The notes below the pieces were generated by a model. The model did no database searches and was not told the origin of the DNA. It saw nothing but the letters and a program-made list of their open reading frames with translations. From contig DFAP01000086.1 of NCBI GenBank assembly GCA_002365855.1, forward strand, positions 1 to 53,431: a DNA stretch of 53,431 bases, given 5' to 3'. Each line of letters opens with the position of its first letter. Position 1 is the first letter of the stretch. The DNA is from Pelotomaculum sp. UBA3103 (GTDB lineage: Bacteria; Bacillota; Desulfotomaculia; Desulfotomaculales; Pelotomaculaceae). This document shows, piece after piece, positions 33,897-42,681 of this stretch. The position numbers and the translations under genes were made by a program.

Positions 33897-35015
33897 TTAT
33901 TTTAAAATTTCGTTAAGCTCATAGCAATCCAAATTAAGGGATTCACCGACCGCTCGACAAGTCAGCTTTCCTTTATAAGTATTCACACCGCGGGCCAGGG
34001 CCCGGTTGTTCAGGACAGCGTTCAGATAACCCCGGTCGGCCAACTCTTGGGCGAAGGGCAAAGTGGCGTTGGCGAGAGCAAAAGTAGAAGTTCTTGCTAC
34101 TGCACCGGGCATGTTTGCAACAGCATAATGAATAACACCGTGCTTTTTATATACCGGTTCACTGTGGGTGGTAACACGGTCGATGGTTTCAATTGAACCA
34201 CCCTGGTCTATCGCCACATCCACAATAACCGAGCCCGGCTTCATCTGCATAACCATTCTTTCAGTAACCAGCTTAGGCGCCTTTGCTCCAGCTATAAGCA
34301 GCGCCCCGATCAACAGGTCGGCGTAGCGGACTGACTGCTCTATATTCAACTGGCTCGCATCCAGGGTTTTTATCCGGCCGTTGTACAGTTCATCCAGGTA
34401 GCGGAGACGCTCGAGGTTGCAGTCAATGACGGTCACCCGCGCCCCCATTCCTACTGCTACTCTGATTGCGGTTGCTCCTACTGTTCCGGCGCCTATAACC
34501 ACCACGTCTGCGGCAGGCACCCCTGGTACACCACCCAGCAGGATACCCCTGCCGCCGTATGGTTTTTCCAGGTAGTGAGCCCCTATCTGAACAGCCATCT
34601 TTCCTGCGACCTCGCTCATCGTAGTAAGCAGAGGCAGCGCTCCGTTATCCAGCTGGACCGTTTCGTAAGCTATGGCTATAGCTTTGCTTTTCAACAAAGC
34701 TTTTGTAAGAGCCGGCTCACTGGCCAGGTGCAGATAAGCAAAAAGGATCTGGCCTTCCCGCAGGAGTGAATATTCCTGAGGAAGTGGTTCTTTCACCTTG
34801 ACGACCATATCGGCGCGGCTGTAAATCTCGGCGGGGCTATCTACCAGCTCGGCTCCGGCCGATACATAAGCCTCGTCGCTAATACCGCTGCCCAGCCCGG
34901 CGTCCCTCTCTATTAATAATGTATGTCCGGCCCCGGTAAGGGTCTGGACCCCTGCTGCCGTTGCCGCCACACGGTCCTCGTTTGCTTTGATCTCTTTAGG
35001 CACGCCAATAATCAT
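33897..35015 (-). CDS. ald: alanine dehydrogenase Ald
   Basis: NAD-linked interconversion of alanine with pyruvate plus ammonia. [10 protein letters not shown] at the N-terminus, Lys75 (VKVKEPLP) and His96 (AYLHLA) match the catalytic pair, and [21 protein letters not shown] is the NAD fold. The start at ATG 35015 follows a G-run nine bases long; an upstream in-frame start at 35096 adds non-homologous residues. 372 residues, normal. With alr nearby it suggests alanine metabolism, linked to ammonium handling by the cluster at 26-30 kb. Confidence 0.95.
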   Translation of the reverse strand: MIIGVPKEIKANEDRVAATAAGVQTLTGAGHTLLIERDAGLGSGISDEAYVSAGAELVDSPAEIYSRADMVVKVKEPLPQEYSLLREGQILFAYLHLASEPALTKALLKSKAIAIAYETVQLDNGALPLLTTMSEVAGKMAVQIGAHYLEKPYGGRGILLGGVPGVPAADVVVIGAGTVGATAIRVAVGMGARVTVIDCNLERLRYLDELYNGRIKTLDASQLNIEQSVRYADLLIGALLIAGAKAPKLVTERMVMQMKPGSVIVDVAIDQGGSIETIDRVTTHSEPVYKKHGVIHYAVANMPGAVARTSTFALANATLPFAQELADRGYLNAVLNNRALARGVNTYKGKLTCRAVGESLNLDCYELNEILK

Positions 35016-35103
35016 AAAAATACCCCCCCCCCAATCATATTTTTTAGTATAAATTTTACCGAAATGATAAGTGATCTTTAATATAAAAAGTCTCACATTA
35101 GAA

Positions 35104-36654
35104 TTACCACGAAAGCTTTTTATATGCGGAAGGAAGAGCAGCCAGGATGTCCCCTGCGATCATGCCCGTCATACCTTTTTCCCTGGCTGCCAAATCGCCT
35201 GCCAAACCATGGATGTAGGCGCCGGCCGCAGCGGCTGGCTCAGGTTCCAACCCCTGGGCGAGCAAGCCTGCAATAACCCCTGTCAGGACGTCGCCGCTTC
35301 CTCCGGTGGCCATACCCGGGTTGCCGGTAGGATTGATGTAAACAGCTCCGTCAGGTGAGGCTACCACGGTGCGCGCTCCCTTTAACAAGGACACCACATT
35401 CCAAGTTGTTGAAGCTTTTCTGGCGGCGCCGAGCCTGTCATCCTGGATCTCCTTCACTGTTAATCCCAGCAACCGGGCCATTTCACCTGGATGAGGTGTT
35501 ATGACTACAGGCGCCTGAGCCTTGCTTAATATATCACCTGCACCGGATAAAGCGTTAAGAGCGTCAGCATCCAGCAAGCAGGGTACCCCAACCGATGGCA
35601 GAAGCTCTCTAATCAGGGTTACCACCTCTTGGACCTGAGAGAGACCGGGACCTATAGCCAGCACATCCATCCCTTTCAACAGGGACAGGATGCGCTGCCG
35701 CGCCCCCTTGCTGAGAGTGCCTTTTCCAGTGTCCGGCAGAGGAACCGTCATAACCTCGGTTAGTTTTGACTCCATTATATCGTGCAGTGTTTCCGGCACA
35801 GCCACCGTTACCAGCCCCGCGCCGGCCCTAAGGGCGCCTTCTCCGGCCAGACAAGCGGCGCCAGTCATACCCCGTGAGCCTGCCACGATCAACACCCGGC
35901 CGAAACTTCCCTTGTGCGCGGAGGAGGGGCGGGAAGGGAGCCACTCTCTCACTAATTCGGAAGTTATAAGGTATCTTCGGGGAGCAGTCCTCTCAACCAA
36001 AATGGAAGGTATGGAAATATCAGCAACGGTAAGCTGCCCGGCATAGTCCGCGCCCGGTTCAAGAAACAGCCCCAGCTTTGGCAGACCAAATGTGACTGTA
36101 TGGTCCGCTCGTATACAGGGACCATTGACACGGCCGGTGTCAGCTTCAAGACCGGAAGGTATATCTACGGCCACTATCGGCTTTCCGCTATCGTTAAGGA
36201 CCTCGATGACCCTGCCTGTCTTTTCACTGATTTTTCCGCGAAATCCAGTACCGTATATAGCATCCACGATCAGTTCGGTATTCATTAACACCAGTTTGAC
36301 AATATTAATCGCGTCGCCCTGGTGGAGATAGTATATTTTCTGCTCCATCTTCCGCCATATTTCAAGATTCATCCCCGCGTCGCCGCCTATTTCATCAGCG
36401 TTAAACAGCGAGAGAACTTTAACCTCGGTGCCGATGTTCAGCAGATGTCGCGCTGCAACCAGCCCATCTCCGCCATTATTGCCCTTACCAATAAAAATGG
36501 TAACGACCTTCCCCCTCACGTCCCCAAGAACACCCTTGATCACTTCTACCACCTGGCGGCCTGCGTTTTCCATTAGAACAAGTCCGGAAATCCTATAATC
36601 TTTTATTGTGGCCATGTCCAGCGCTTTCATTTCACCAGCTGTGACAATACGCAT
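35104..36654 (-). CDS. nnrD: bifunctional NAD(P)H-hydrate epimerase / ADP-dependent dehydratase
   Basis: Repairs damaged NAD(P)HX. The N-terminal epimerase domain (about 1-215) has GKGNNGGDGLVAARHL and VDIPSGLEADTG. The C-terminal ribokinase-like dehydratase domain has GSRGMTGAACLAG, GPGLSQ, PHPGEMARLLG and GGSGDVLTGVIAGLLAQG with the catalytic Asp. Length 516 is typical of the fused form. It lies three bases after acpS, so the two are cotranscribed, a common pairing in Firmicutes. Confidence 0.95.
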   Translation of the reverse strand: MRIVTAGEMKALDMATIKDYRISGLVLMENAGRQVVEVIKGVLGDVRGKVVTIFIGKGNNGGDGLVAARHLLNIGTEVKVLSLFNADEIGGDAGMNLEIWRKMEQKIYYLHQGDAINIVKLVLMNTELIVDAIYGTGFRGKISEKTGRVIEVLNDSGKPIVAVDIPSGLEADTGRVNGPCIRADHTVTFGLPKLGLFLEPGADYAGQLTVADISIPSILVERTAPRRYLITSELVREWLPSRPSSAHKGSFGRVLIVAGSRGMTGAACLAGEGALRAGAGLVTVAVPETLHDIMESKLTEVMTVPLPDTGKGTLSKGARQRILSLLKGMDVLAIGPGLSQVQEVVTLIRELLPSVGVPCLLDADALNALSGAGDILSKAQAPVVITPHPGEMARLLGLTVKEIQDDRLGAARKASTTWNVVSLLKGARTVVASPDGAVYINPTGNPGMATGGSGDVLTGVIAGLLAQGLEPEPAAAAGAYIHGLAGDLAAREKGMTGMIAGDILAALPSAYKKLSW

Positions 36655-36656
36655 TT

Positions 36657-37064
36657 TTAGCCCTCCTTGCCTGCAGCAATGGCAAACGCCACTGCCCTGT
36701 CACGATCATGAGAAATGCTGATCAATACAGCCTGTACGCCCCTACTCCCAGCTATTTCAGCAGCGGCGCCGTGCAGTTGTATTTCCGGGCGGCCAGAACT
36801 GTTACGGACTACCTCCACGTCAACCCAACTGCACCCGGCAAGGCCAGTACCCATTGCCTTTAAAACTGCTTCCTTGACGGCAAAACGGGCTGCATACGAT
36901 GAATAACGATCCTTCCTGGAGTCGCAATACTCTCTTTCCCCGGCGGTAAAAATACGTTCCAGGAAACGGCTTCCACTTCGCTCAACCGCACTTTTTATTC
37001 TCTCAATTTCAACGATATCCGTTCCGACGCCGATCAGGCCGGCAGACGGCTTGCCCGTTAACAA
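36657..37064 (-). CDS. acpS: holo-[acyl-carrier-protein] synthase AcpS
   Basis: Transfers phosphopantetheine to ACP. GVGTDIVEIERI has the Mg-binding Asp and FAVKEAVLKAMG the conserved Glu/Lys pair. TTG 37064 is favoured because GGAGGTG lies seven bases upstream; ATG 37079 coincides with that site. About 135 residues, slightly longer than usual because of a short N-terminal extension. Operon with the NAD(P)HX repair gene. Confidence 0.9.
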   Translation of the reverse strand: MLTGKPSAGLIGVGTDIVEIERIKSAVERSGSRFLERIFTAGEREYCDSRKDRYSSYAARFAVKEAVLKAMGTGLAGCSWVDVEVVRNSSGRPEIQLHGAAAEIAGSRGVQAVLISISHDRDRAVAFAIAAGKEG

Positions 37065-37112
37065 CCCCCACACCTCCATAAATCAACATTCCCTGCATTA
37101 TTATCTCCTGTA

Positions 37113-37153
37113 TAAAAAAAACCTGCCTTTTAAAGGAATTTTAGGACAGGTTA
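37113..37153 (-). terminator. terminator of the two-component system operon
   Basis: On the minus strand AACCTGTC pairs with GGCAGGTT (one wobble), followed by TTTTTTTATAC. It lies 27 bases after the response regulator stop. Confidence 0.8.
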
Positions 37154-37179
37154 AAATATATTTTTTTACGTAGAAACGA

Positions 37180-37998
37180 TCAAAATCCGAGTATCTTTCT
37201 TAATTTCTTGGCCTGTGCCCGGCTGACCGGAACCTCACTTCTTTCGTTGTCTTCCACGATCAGGTTATAGGTGCCGTTGAAGAAAGGAACGATCTCTTTG
37301 ACTTTGTGCAGGTTGACCAGGTAGCTCCGGTGAGTGCGGAAAAAAATCTGCGGGTTCAGTCTTGCTTCCAGATCTTTTAAGGTAAATCGTGTAAAATACC
37401 TGTCGTCGAAGGTTTTAATATAAACAGTATCCTGCTCGGTATAAGCGTAAAAGATTTCAAATTCACCCACAAGTATGGTCTTCCCTTGTTTTTCGGCGGG
37501 AACCCTGTCGATCTTTATCGGACTTATGTCCTCGTGCGCAGGCTTGATCTCATCCTCATGGACTTGTCCTGCATTAACAACCCCTAACGTGTCAGAAGCG
37601 GCAACAGCCTCCTTGGTCAGCCTGGTGACTTTATCTATGGCTTTTTTCAACCGGTTGGTCTCAACCGGTTTTAAAATGTAATCCACCGCATTTACTTCAA
37701 AGGCCGAAACTGCAAACTCGTCGTACGCTGTAACAAAAATAATATACGGCCTTCTATCCAGATCCTGTATTGCAGAACCCAATTCCAGTCCATTCATGCC
37801 GGGCATGGAAATATCCAGGAAAAGGACCTGGTAGTCAAGCGCCTTAATCAGGGATAGAGCTTCCTGTGCGTTTGCCGCTTCACCAACAATCTCGATGTTA
37901 TCGAAAGTGCTTAAAGCGTACCTCATTTCCTGTCTTGCAGGGTATTCATCATCAATGATCAAAGCTTTGAGTTTAAATGGCGAACCCCCCTTTTTCAC
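37180..37998 (-). CDS. LytTR-family response regulator
   Basis: The receiver domain (about 10-125) has the acidic pair DD near residue 16 and phospho-acceptor Asp62 in FLDISMPGMNG. The C-terminal LytTR DNA-binding domain (about 170-272) has RVPAEKQGKTILV, TRFTLKDLEARL and FFRTHRSYLVNLHKV. The GTG start at 37998 lies inside the end of the kinase gene and has no good ribosome site, which implies translational coupling. Partner of the adjacent LytS-like kinase; likely targets are cell-envelope or carbon-starvation genes. Confidence 0.9.
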   Translation of the reverse strand: MKKGGSPFKLKALIIDDEYPARQEMRYALSTFDNIEIVGEAANAQEALSLIKALDYQVLFLDISMPGMNGLELGSAIQDLDRRPYIIFVTAYDEFAVSAFEVNAVDYILKPVETNRLKKAIDKVTRLTKEAVAASDTLGVVNAGQVHEDEIKPAHEDISPIKIDRVPAEKQGKTILVGEFEIFYAYTEQDTVYIKTFDDRYFTRFTLKDLEARLNPQIFFRTHRSYLVNLHKVKEIVPFFNGTYNLIVEDNERSEVPVSRAQAKKLRKILGF

Positions 37999-39286
37999 GA
38001 GTGTTGATGTTAAGCGGAACCCTTACGCAAACACTCGTACCAACACCCATCTTGCTATCAATCTTGAGGCCGTAATCATCGCCGTAAATGCTTTTCAGTC
38101 GCTCATGGACATTACTCAGGCCCACGCCATTGCCTGAGCCAAAACCCGGGAGAAGAACCTTGGGCATCCGGTCTTCACTGATCCCTACACCATCATCTTC
38201 TATTACTATCAGCATTTCCCCGTCTACCCTCTTAGCTGATATATGAACGGTCCCCGAGCCTATTTTGGGCTGGATACCATGTTTGATAGCGTTCTCAATA
38301 AGTGGCTGAAGCGTCAGCACAGGTACCTGGGATTCAAACAATGAGGACTCAATGTCCCTGTGAATCCTGAGTTTTTCTCTGAAACGTGCTTTCTCCAGGA
38401 TTAAATAGGTGTTTACATATTCTATCTCTTCTCTTAGAGTGTTAAGATGACCGTGTCTTTTTAAGGTTCGGCGGAAGAAAGAGGCCAGGCGTATAAGCAG
38501 TTTCCTTGCTGTTTCCGGATGTGTTCGTGTGTACGTAATAATAGTATTAAGAGTGTTGAATAAAAAGTGAGGGTTGATCTGGGCATGCAGCGCATCAAGC
38601 TCCGCCTTTGTAACCAATTGGGCCTGCCTGTCAAGTTCGGCCAATTCCATTTGAAGGCCTAACAGCTGCGCCACGGCAACAGCCAATTTTACTACGGCCG
38701 GATGAAGCTCGCCCTGGCTGGTCTGGTACAGCTTGACCGTGCCTGCCACCTCGCCCTTGCACTTAAGGGGGGCGATCACGGCTGCCTGTAAAGAGCAGCC
38801 TTTTTCCGGACAGTTAAGGCCTTTCTTGTCCTTGATGATTATTAGTTCTCCGGTTTCCACCGCCTGCTTGGTCGCGTAAGTAATAATCGGACCACCTGCC
38901 TTGTGATGGTCTGAACACTCTCCAATATAGGCGAGTACTTTGACCCGGTCCGTTATGGCCACTGCCGAAACATCGCCTATTTTCAGAATGATTTCAGCAG
39001 TTTTATGAGCTGTTTCTTCATTTAGGCCGCGCCTAAGGTAAGGTAATGTCTCACTGGCAATCTGCAGGGTAGGATCAATTGGATGCTCATCAAGCCTTAT
39101 TTTAATTACTTTGTATTTCTGAATATACTCAACAATAAGAAAAGTACCAATGGCATTGGCAATTAACATCACTGATACAATCTGCCAGGGTCCGGGACTA
39201 ACCGCAAACACAAACAGAATGACCACCAGCTGAACCAGCACCCAGCGCAGGAATATGTCTCCGGGGATATTCTTAATACTTTTCAT
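37973..39286 (-). CDS. LytS-like sensor histidine kinase with GAF domain
   Basis: Two transmembrane helices at about 15-50, then a GAF-like domain (about 85-215) containing CSDHHKAGG and LNCPEKGCSL. The cysteines could bind a metal or cluster. The kinase core has HAQINPHFLFNTLNTIIT with the phospho-accepting His and the ATPase motif PLIENAIKHGI plus DDGVGI and GVGLSNVHERL. Length 437. It overlaps the response regulator. It has only two helices, unlike the multi-spanning sensor domain of LytS proper. Confidence 0.9.
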   Translation of the reverse strand: MKSIKNIPGDIFLRWVLVQLVVILFVFAVSPGPWQIVSVMLIANAIGTFLIVEYIQKYKVIKIRLDEHPIDPTLQIASETLPYLRRGLNEETAHKTAEIILKIGDVSAVAITDRVKVLAYIGECSDHHKAGGPIITYATKQAVETGELIIIKDKKGLNCPEKGCSLQAAVIAPLKCKGEVAGTVKLYQTSQGELHPAVVKLAVAVAQLLGLQMELAELDRQAQLVTKAELDALHAQINPHFLFNTLNTIITYTRTHPETARKLLIRLASFFRRTLKRHGHLNTLREEIEYVNTYLILEKARFREKLRIHRDIESSLFESQVPVLTLQPLIENAIKHGIQPKIGSGTVHISAKRVDGEMLIVIEDDGVGISEDRMPKVLLPGFGSGNGVGLSNVHERLKSIYGDDYGLKIDSKMGVGTSVCVRVPLNINTREKGGFAI

Positions 39287-39407
39287 TCTTTAAATAACCT
39301 CTTAAATTATTGTCGGCGGTTAAATATCATACAACTTAATCATACTATCTTAACCTTTAGATCTCAATACGTTTTAATTCTTAAAACCACCATCGCTTTT
39401 GTCCGTG

Positions 39408-40346
39408 TTATTTCTTTTTCTCAAGGAAGTGGGCAATTCCTTCTGCGTTAAGTTTGAGATCAAGTGACAGGAACTGTACAGCCGGGTGCAGCCGGTCACT
39501 GAATCCGTATGGGCGCAATTCGTTCATAGCCAGTTCCCATAAAGCTTCCTCAATGTCTTTAGCGCCGCCGCCACCGGCAATAATCTCCAGGCCTACAGAC
39601 TCATAAACTGATACCAGCTCCCTGTTGCGCTCTAGAATGGCAGGCGCTCCACCAGCTTTGCCAAAATGGGTAAAATAAATATTTTCCAGGTCCAGGCCAC
39701 TCATGCGGTCCATCGTTTGCACCGCTGACGCCGGGTCAAACTCCGTTGGAGGGGTGGAGGGCAAAGTGAAGTCAAACCCTACCAGCTCACTCAGCGCTTT
39801 AAACCTAACACCCAGTGCATCACCGCCAAAAACTCCACGGCTTTGAGGATCATGGACGACAAAGTGGTGGCGGGCATGACCCGGGGTGTGGTAAAAGGAT
39901 AGCTCCCTGCCGCCAAGGTCAATGACCTCTCCGTCTTCAGGCGTGAACACACGTTCAGACGGTATTGGTAATATTTCACCAAAAAGACTGTCAAACTTAT
40001 TTCCATATATGTTCCTGGCCCCGGCTATCAATTTGGACGGGTCGGTCAAATGCCTTGCACCCCTGGGATGAACAAATACCCTGGCCGCAGGGAGTTCGCG
40101 CGCCACAACCCCCGCGCCACCGGCGTGGTCCAGGTGAATATGAGTGACAATGATGAATTCCACGTCTTGAGGCCGAACGGCCAGACTTTTTAAGGCAGAC
40201 ATGATGTGACCGGCTCCAGGCGAGGGACCGGTTTCGATTAAAGCTACCTTATCCGCCAGGATAAGGTAGCAGGAAGTCCTGCCCGGCTCCTGATCATAAA
40301 CGTCTACCTGGTAGACACCACTGCCCAAGTTTACTGCTGTATACAT
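39408..40346 (-). CDS. MBL-fold metallo-hydrolase
   Basis: THIHLDHAGG is the metal-binding motif of the metallo-beta-lactamase fold. Further metal ligands lie in FYHTPGHARHHFVVHD and in FTHFGKAGGAP. The C-terminal 90 residues are helical. ATG 40346 follows GAGGGGG; an upstream in-frame start adds ten residues without a site. About 312 residues. Substrate unknown; it resembles the glyoxalase II-like subgroup. A single gene with no obvious operon. Confidence 0.85.
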   Translation of the reverse strand: MYTAVNLGSGVYQVDVYDQEPGRTSCYLILADKVALIETGPSPGAGHIMSALKSLAVRPQDVEFIIVTHIHLDHAGGAGVVARELPAARVFVHPRGARHLTDPSKLIAGARNIYGNKFDSLFGEILPIPSERVFTPEDGEVIDLGGRELSFYHTPGHARHHFVVHDPQSRGVFGGDALGVRFKALSELVGFDFTLPSTPPTEFDPASAVQTMDRMSGLDLENIYFTHFGKAGGAPAILERNRELVSVYESVGLEIIAGGGGAKDIEEALWELAMNELRPYGFSDRLHPAVQFLSLDLKLNAEGIAHFLEKKK

Positions 40347-40398
40347 TCTTAAACCCCCTCTTAGACATTTAATCAATATACTATTAATTATATGGTTA

Positions 40399-40779
40399 TC
40401 AAACTATATAATCAGCATGTGAAAAATTAACGGCTTGGAACATTCGTGAACTTTGGGGTTCATGGTTAGAATATCTAAAATTTCTGAACATTGCAATATA
40501 AATAACTAAATAATAACCACTGGTAATAACAGCAATTCCAATTAAAATTATAACCCCGACCAGCAGGGTGCTCGGCACATGAAAGACTACTTCCTGGTCC
40601 TTTTGCAGCAGCCTCCGGATAAAGAATTCCACCCCGAGCCCAATCAGCAGAAAGGACCAATATTTCCACAAACTCTGCGGCGACGAAAGGCTGCCGAAAT
40701 TACACAACAGCATTCCAATCCCCAGTACCATCAGGTCAAGCGCCAGGGTTATGGGGCCGGTCTTTATTCTTAGCGTCAA
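40399..40779 (-). CDS. small membrane protein (LiaI/LiaF-like transmembrane region)
   Basis: The 126-residue protein has three to four hydrophobic segments: LALDLMVLGIGMLLCNFG, WSFLLIGLGVEFFI, TLLVGVIILIGIAVIT. This is the short-loop pattern of LiaI/LiaF-type or DUF5668-like proteins. It overlaps the stop of the preceding membrane protein by four bases, so they are cotranscribed. Function unknown; relatives are linked to envelope stress. Confidence 0.7.
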   Translation of the reverse strand: MTLRIKTGPITLALDLMVLGIGMLLCNFGSLSSPQSLWKYWSFLLIGLGVEFFIRRLLQKDQEVVFHVPSTLLVGVIILIGIAVITSGYYLVIYIAMFRNFRYSNHEPQSSRMFQAVNFSHADYIV

Positions 40780-41177
40780 GAATTTCCCCTCCTGCCTGAA
40801 TTTCCCACTAGAATATAAATGCCGATACCTAGTATTAACAAGGGAGGAACTAATTTTTCCATGTAATAATAGTTGGCAGAAAAACGTGGAAACAGGTTGT
40901 TGAGCAGGGCGAAAACCCCGAGGAGAATAAGGCCGAACCCGACCAGATTTCCCTGGGAATCCATGAAACCCGCTGCTTCAAAGAGTAAAGTGTCCTCTAC
41001 AAACTGACCTTCGTTTATCCGCTTCTGCAGCTGTAGAGTGTCAAAAATGGTGTAGAACATTGTTACCGGCAGAACCAGGGCGGTAATTTCCCCAAAATTA
41101 ATTGCCGCCGCAAGAGATATCGTGCCGTAAAATACTATCATCGTCTGAAAGCCGCGGCGCATCAGGCCGAGGTACAA
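40776..41177 (-). CDS. small TM2-like membrane protein with uncertain start
   Basis: The 133 residues from TTG 41177 include two to three membrane segments and end LLILGIGIYILVG. Translation of the bases just upstream, same frame, gives KKKAYLAFFLSLIPGVGYLYLG, in effect the family's typical first helix (SLIPGxGxLYLG). The true N-terminus therefore lies near 41240. No ATG, GTG or TTG exists in that frame between the TGA near 41283 and 41177; ATT, ATA or CTG would be needed. A terminator-like hairpin lies at 41262-41290. Confidence 0.65.
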   Translation of the reverse strand: MYLGLMRRGFQTMIVFYGTISLAAAINFGEITALVLPVTMFYTIFDTLQLQKRINEGQFVEDTLLFEAAGFMDSQGNLVGFGLILLGVFALLNNLFPRFSANYYYMEKLVPPLLILGIGIYILVGNSGRRGNS

Positions 41178-41261
41178 ATAACCAACGCCGGGAATCAGAG
41201 ACAGGAAAAAAGCCAGGTATGCCTTCTTTTTCCCGCTCTCAGGAAGTGAATCCGTTATACA

Positions 41262-41290
41262 AATAATTAAGGCGCCGTATCACTGGCGCC
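41262..41290 (-). terminator. terminator after the macro-domain gene
   Basis: GGCGCC (41271-41276) pairs with GGCGCC (41285-41290) around eight bases. On the minus strand it is followed by TTAATTATTT. Confidence 0.6.
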
Positions 41291-41367
41291 GGTCAATACC
41301 AAGAATATCCCTGCCATATAACTTTCTTCATATCTGCCACGGCAGATAAACCGCCGGGAGTGTCTAT

Positions 41368-41925
41368 CTATTTCGGCGCAGGCGTGGTTATTTCCTCCCA
41401 GGCAGATTCGAATTCCCTTAGTATTGATTCGTTGAAAAGGACAAAACGGATTTCATCTATTCCTGGTTTAAACCTGACAAAATCCCGTACTGTTTTGAGG
41501 GCGATGCGCGCGGCCCGATTTACGGGGAAACTGTAAGTCCCGGTACTTATTGAAGGAAATGAGATGGACCTGATACCTTTTTCCCTTGCCAGGGACATGC
41601 TGTTATGGTAAGCACTCCAGAGAAGCTCATCCTCACCTTTTTCACCACCGGCCCAGACCGGCCCCACAGTGTGGATCACAAAGCGTGCTTTGAGGCGACC
41701 ACCACTCGTTACAACAGCCTGACCTGTGGGCAGCATGCCCTGTAAATCCCTTACTTCCTTACATTTCGCAAGGATCTGAGGTCCGCCGGCACGGTGGATG
41801 GCGCCGTCAACTCCTCCCCCGCCCATCAGGCTGGAGTTTGCCGCATTAACAATAGCTTCGGTATCCTGTACGGTTATATCTCCTTTAAATAATTTCAAAT
41901 GCGTTTTACCGACCAGGGTTTCCAT
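41368..41925 (-). CDS. macro-domain protein (O-acetyl-ADP-ribose deacetylase type)
   Basis: 185 residues forming one macro domain: GDITVQDTEAIVNAANSSL, GGGGVDGAIHRAGG and FPSISTGTYSFP are the ADP-ribose-binding loops of the YmdB/MacroD class. Acts on O-acetyl-ADP-ribose or ADP-ribosylated targets in the cytoplasm. A good AGGGGAGG site precedes the ATG. It lies 14 bases after the flavin reductase-like gene, likely cotranscribed. Confidence 0.92.
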   Translation of the reverse strand: METLVGKTHLKLFKGDITVQDTEAIVNAANSSLMGGGGVDGAIHRAGGPQILAKCKEVRDLQGMLPTGQAVVTSGGRLKARFVIHTVGPVWAGGEKGEDELLWSAYHNSMSLAREKGIRSISFPSISTGTYSFPVNRAARIALKTVRDFVRFKPGIDEIRFVLFNESILREFESAWEEITTPAPK

Positions 41926-41939
41926 ATTGCATACCTCCC

Positions 41940-42461
41940 CTAACCTCTTTTCGAATATCCGTGGAATCCTAGCTTGTCCGACAGCAGTCGGTATTCCCTG
42001 AAGCAGTAGCTGTAAGGCTTAAATCTATTCGGATCGGGCCGCCCTTTTTCATCCAGTATATTTTTGTTGAAGTGGACAGCCAGCACGTCGGCGATAAAAA
42101 CATCATGACTGCCGAGAGGAACTACCTGTTTTACCCTGCATTCAATATTAACCGGGCATTCCAAAATTAAGGGCGCTTTGACCATTGAAGAGGGTACCGG
42201 TGTCAAACCGGTTTCCTCAAATTTATTGACCTCGCTCCCTGAAACCATGCCGCAGTAATCAACAACCCTGGCCTGTTCGGCGGAAGGAATATTAATCACA
42301 TATTCCCCGGATTCTTTGATTAGATGGTATGAGTGCCTGCCTACAGGTCGAACACTGATATATACAACCGGAGGTTCTGAGCTCATAACGCCTGTCCAGG
42401 CAATTGTTATTATATTTGGCGCCCCTCCCTCCAGGCAGGATGTCACTAAAACGGTTGGCAC
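41940..42461 (-). CDS. flavin reductase-like (flavoredoxin) domain protein
   Basis: The 173 residues from GTG 42461 have TVLVTSCLEGGAPNIITIAW, GRHSYHLIKESGEYVINIP and GSHDVFIADVLAVH, typical of FMN-binding flavin reductase/flavoredoxin proteins. The usual N-terminal strand is encoded upstream in the same frame (AIQKVTRGPATVLFPVP), beginning after AAGGGGG. In-frame starts there are only ATT 42509 or ATC 42503, so either a near-cognate start is used or the N-terminus is short. Confidence 0.8.
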   Translation of the reverse strand: MPTVLVTSCLEGGAPNIITIAWTGVMSSEPPVVYISVRPVGRHSYHLIKESGEYVINIPSAEQARVVDYCGMVSGSEVNKFEETGLTPVPSSMVKAPLILECPVNIECRVKQVVPLGSHDVFIADVLAVHFNKNILDEKGRPDPNRFKPYSYCFREYRLLSDKLGFHGYSKRG

Positions 42462-42618
42462 AGGGAATAAAACCGTTGCTGGTCCCCTGGTAACTTTTTG
42501 GATGGCAATCGCCCCCTTATTTTATTTTTAAAATAATTATATACCTAACATTAGATTAATAACCAGATCTGTTAATTTATTTCCCCTCTCAATACCCTTG
42601 TATTCCTCCTGTAATTAA

Positions 42619-42653
42619 ACAAAAAACCCCTACGACAACGATTGTGTAGGGGT
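42619..42653 (-). terminator. terminator of the thi operon
   Basis: On the minus strand GACCCCTAC pairs with GTAGGGGT around an 11-base loop, followed by TTTTTTG. It lies 30 bases after the thiC stop. Confidence 0.85.
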
Positions 42654-42681
42654 CTCAAGTGACCCGGATTGGTCTGATTTT

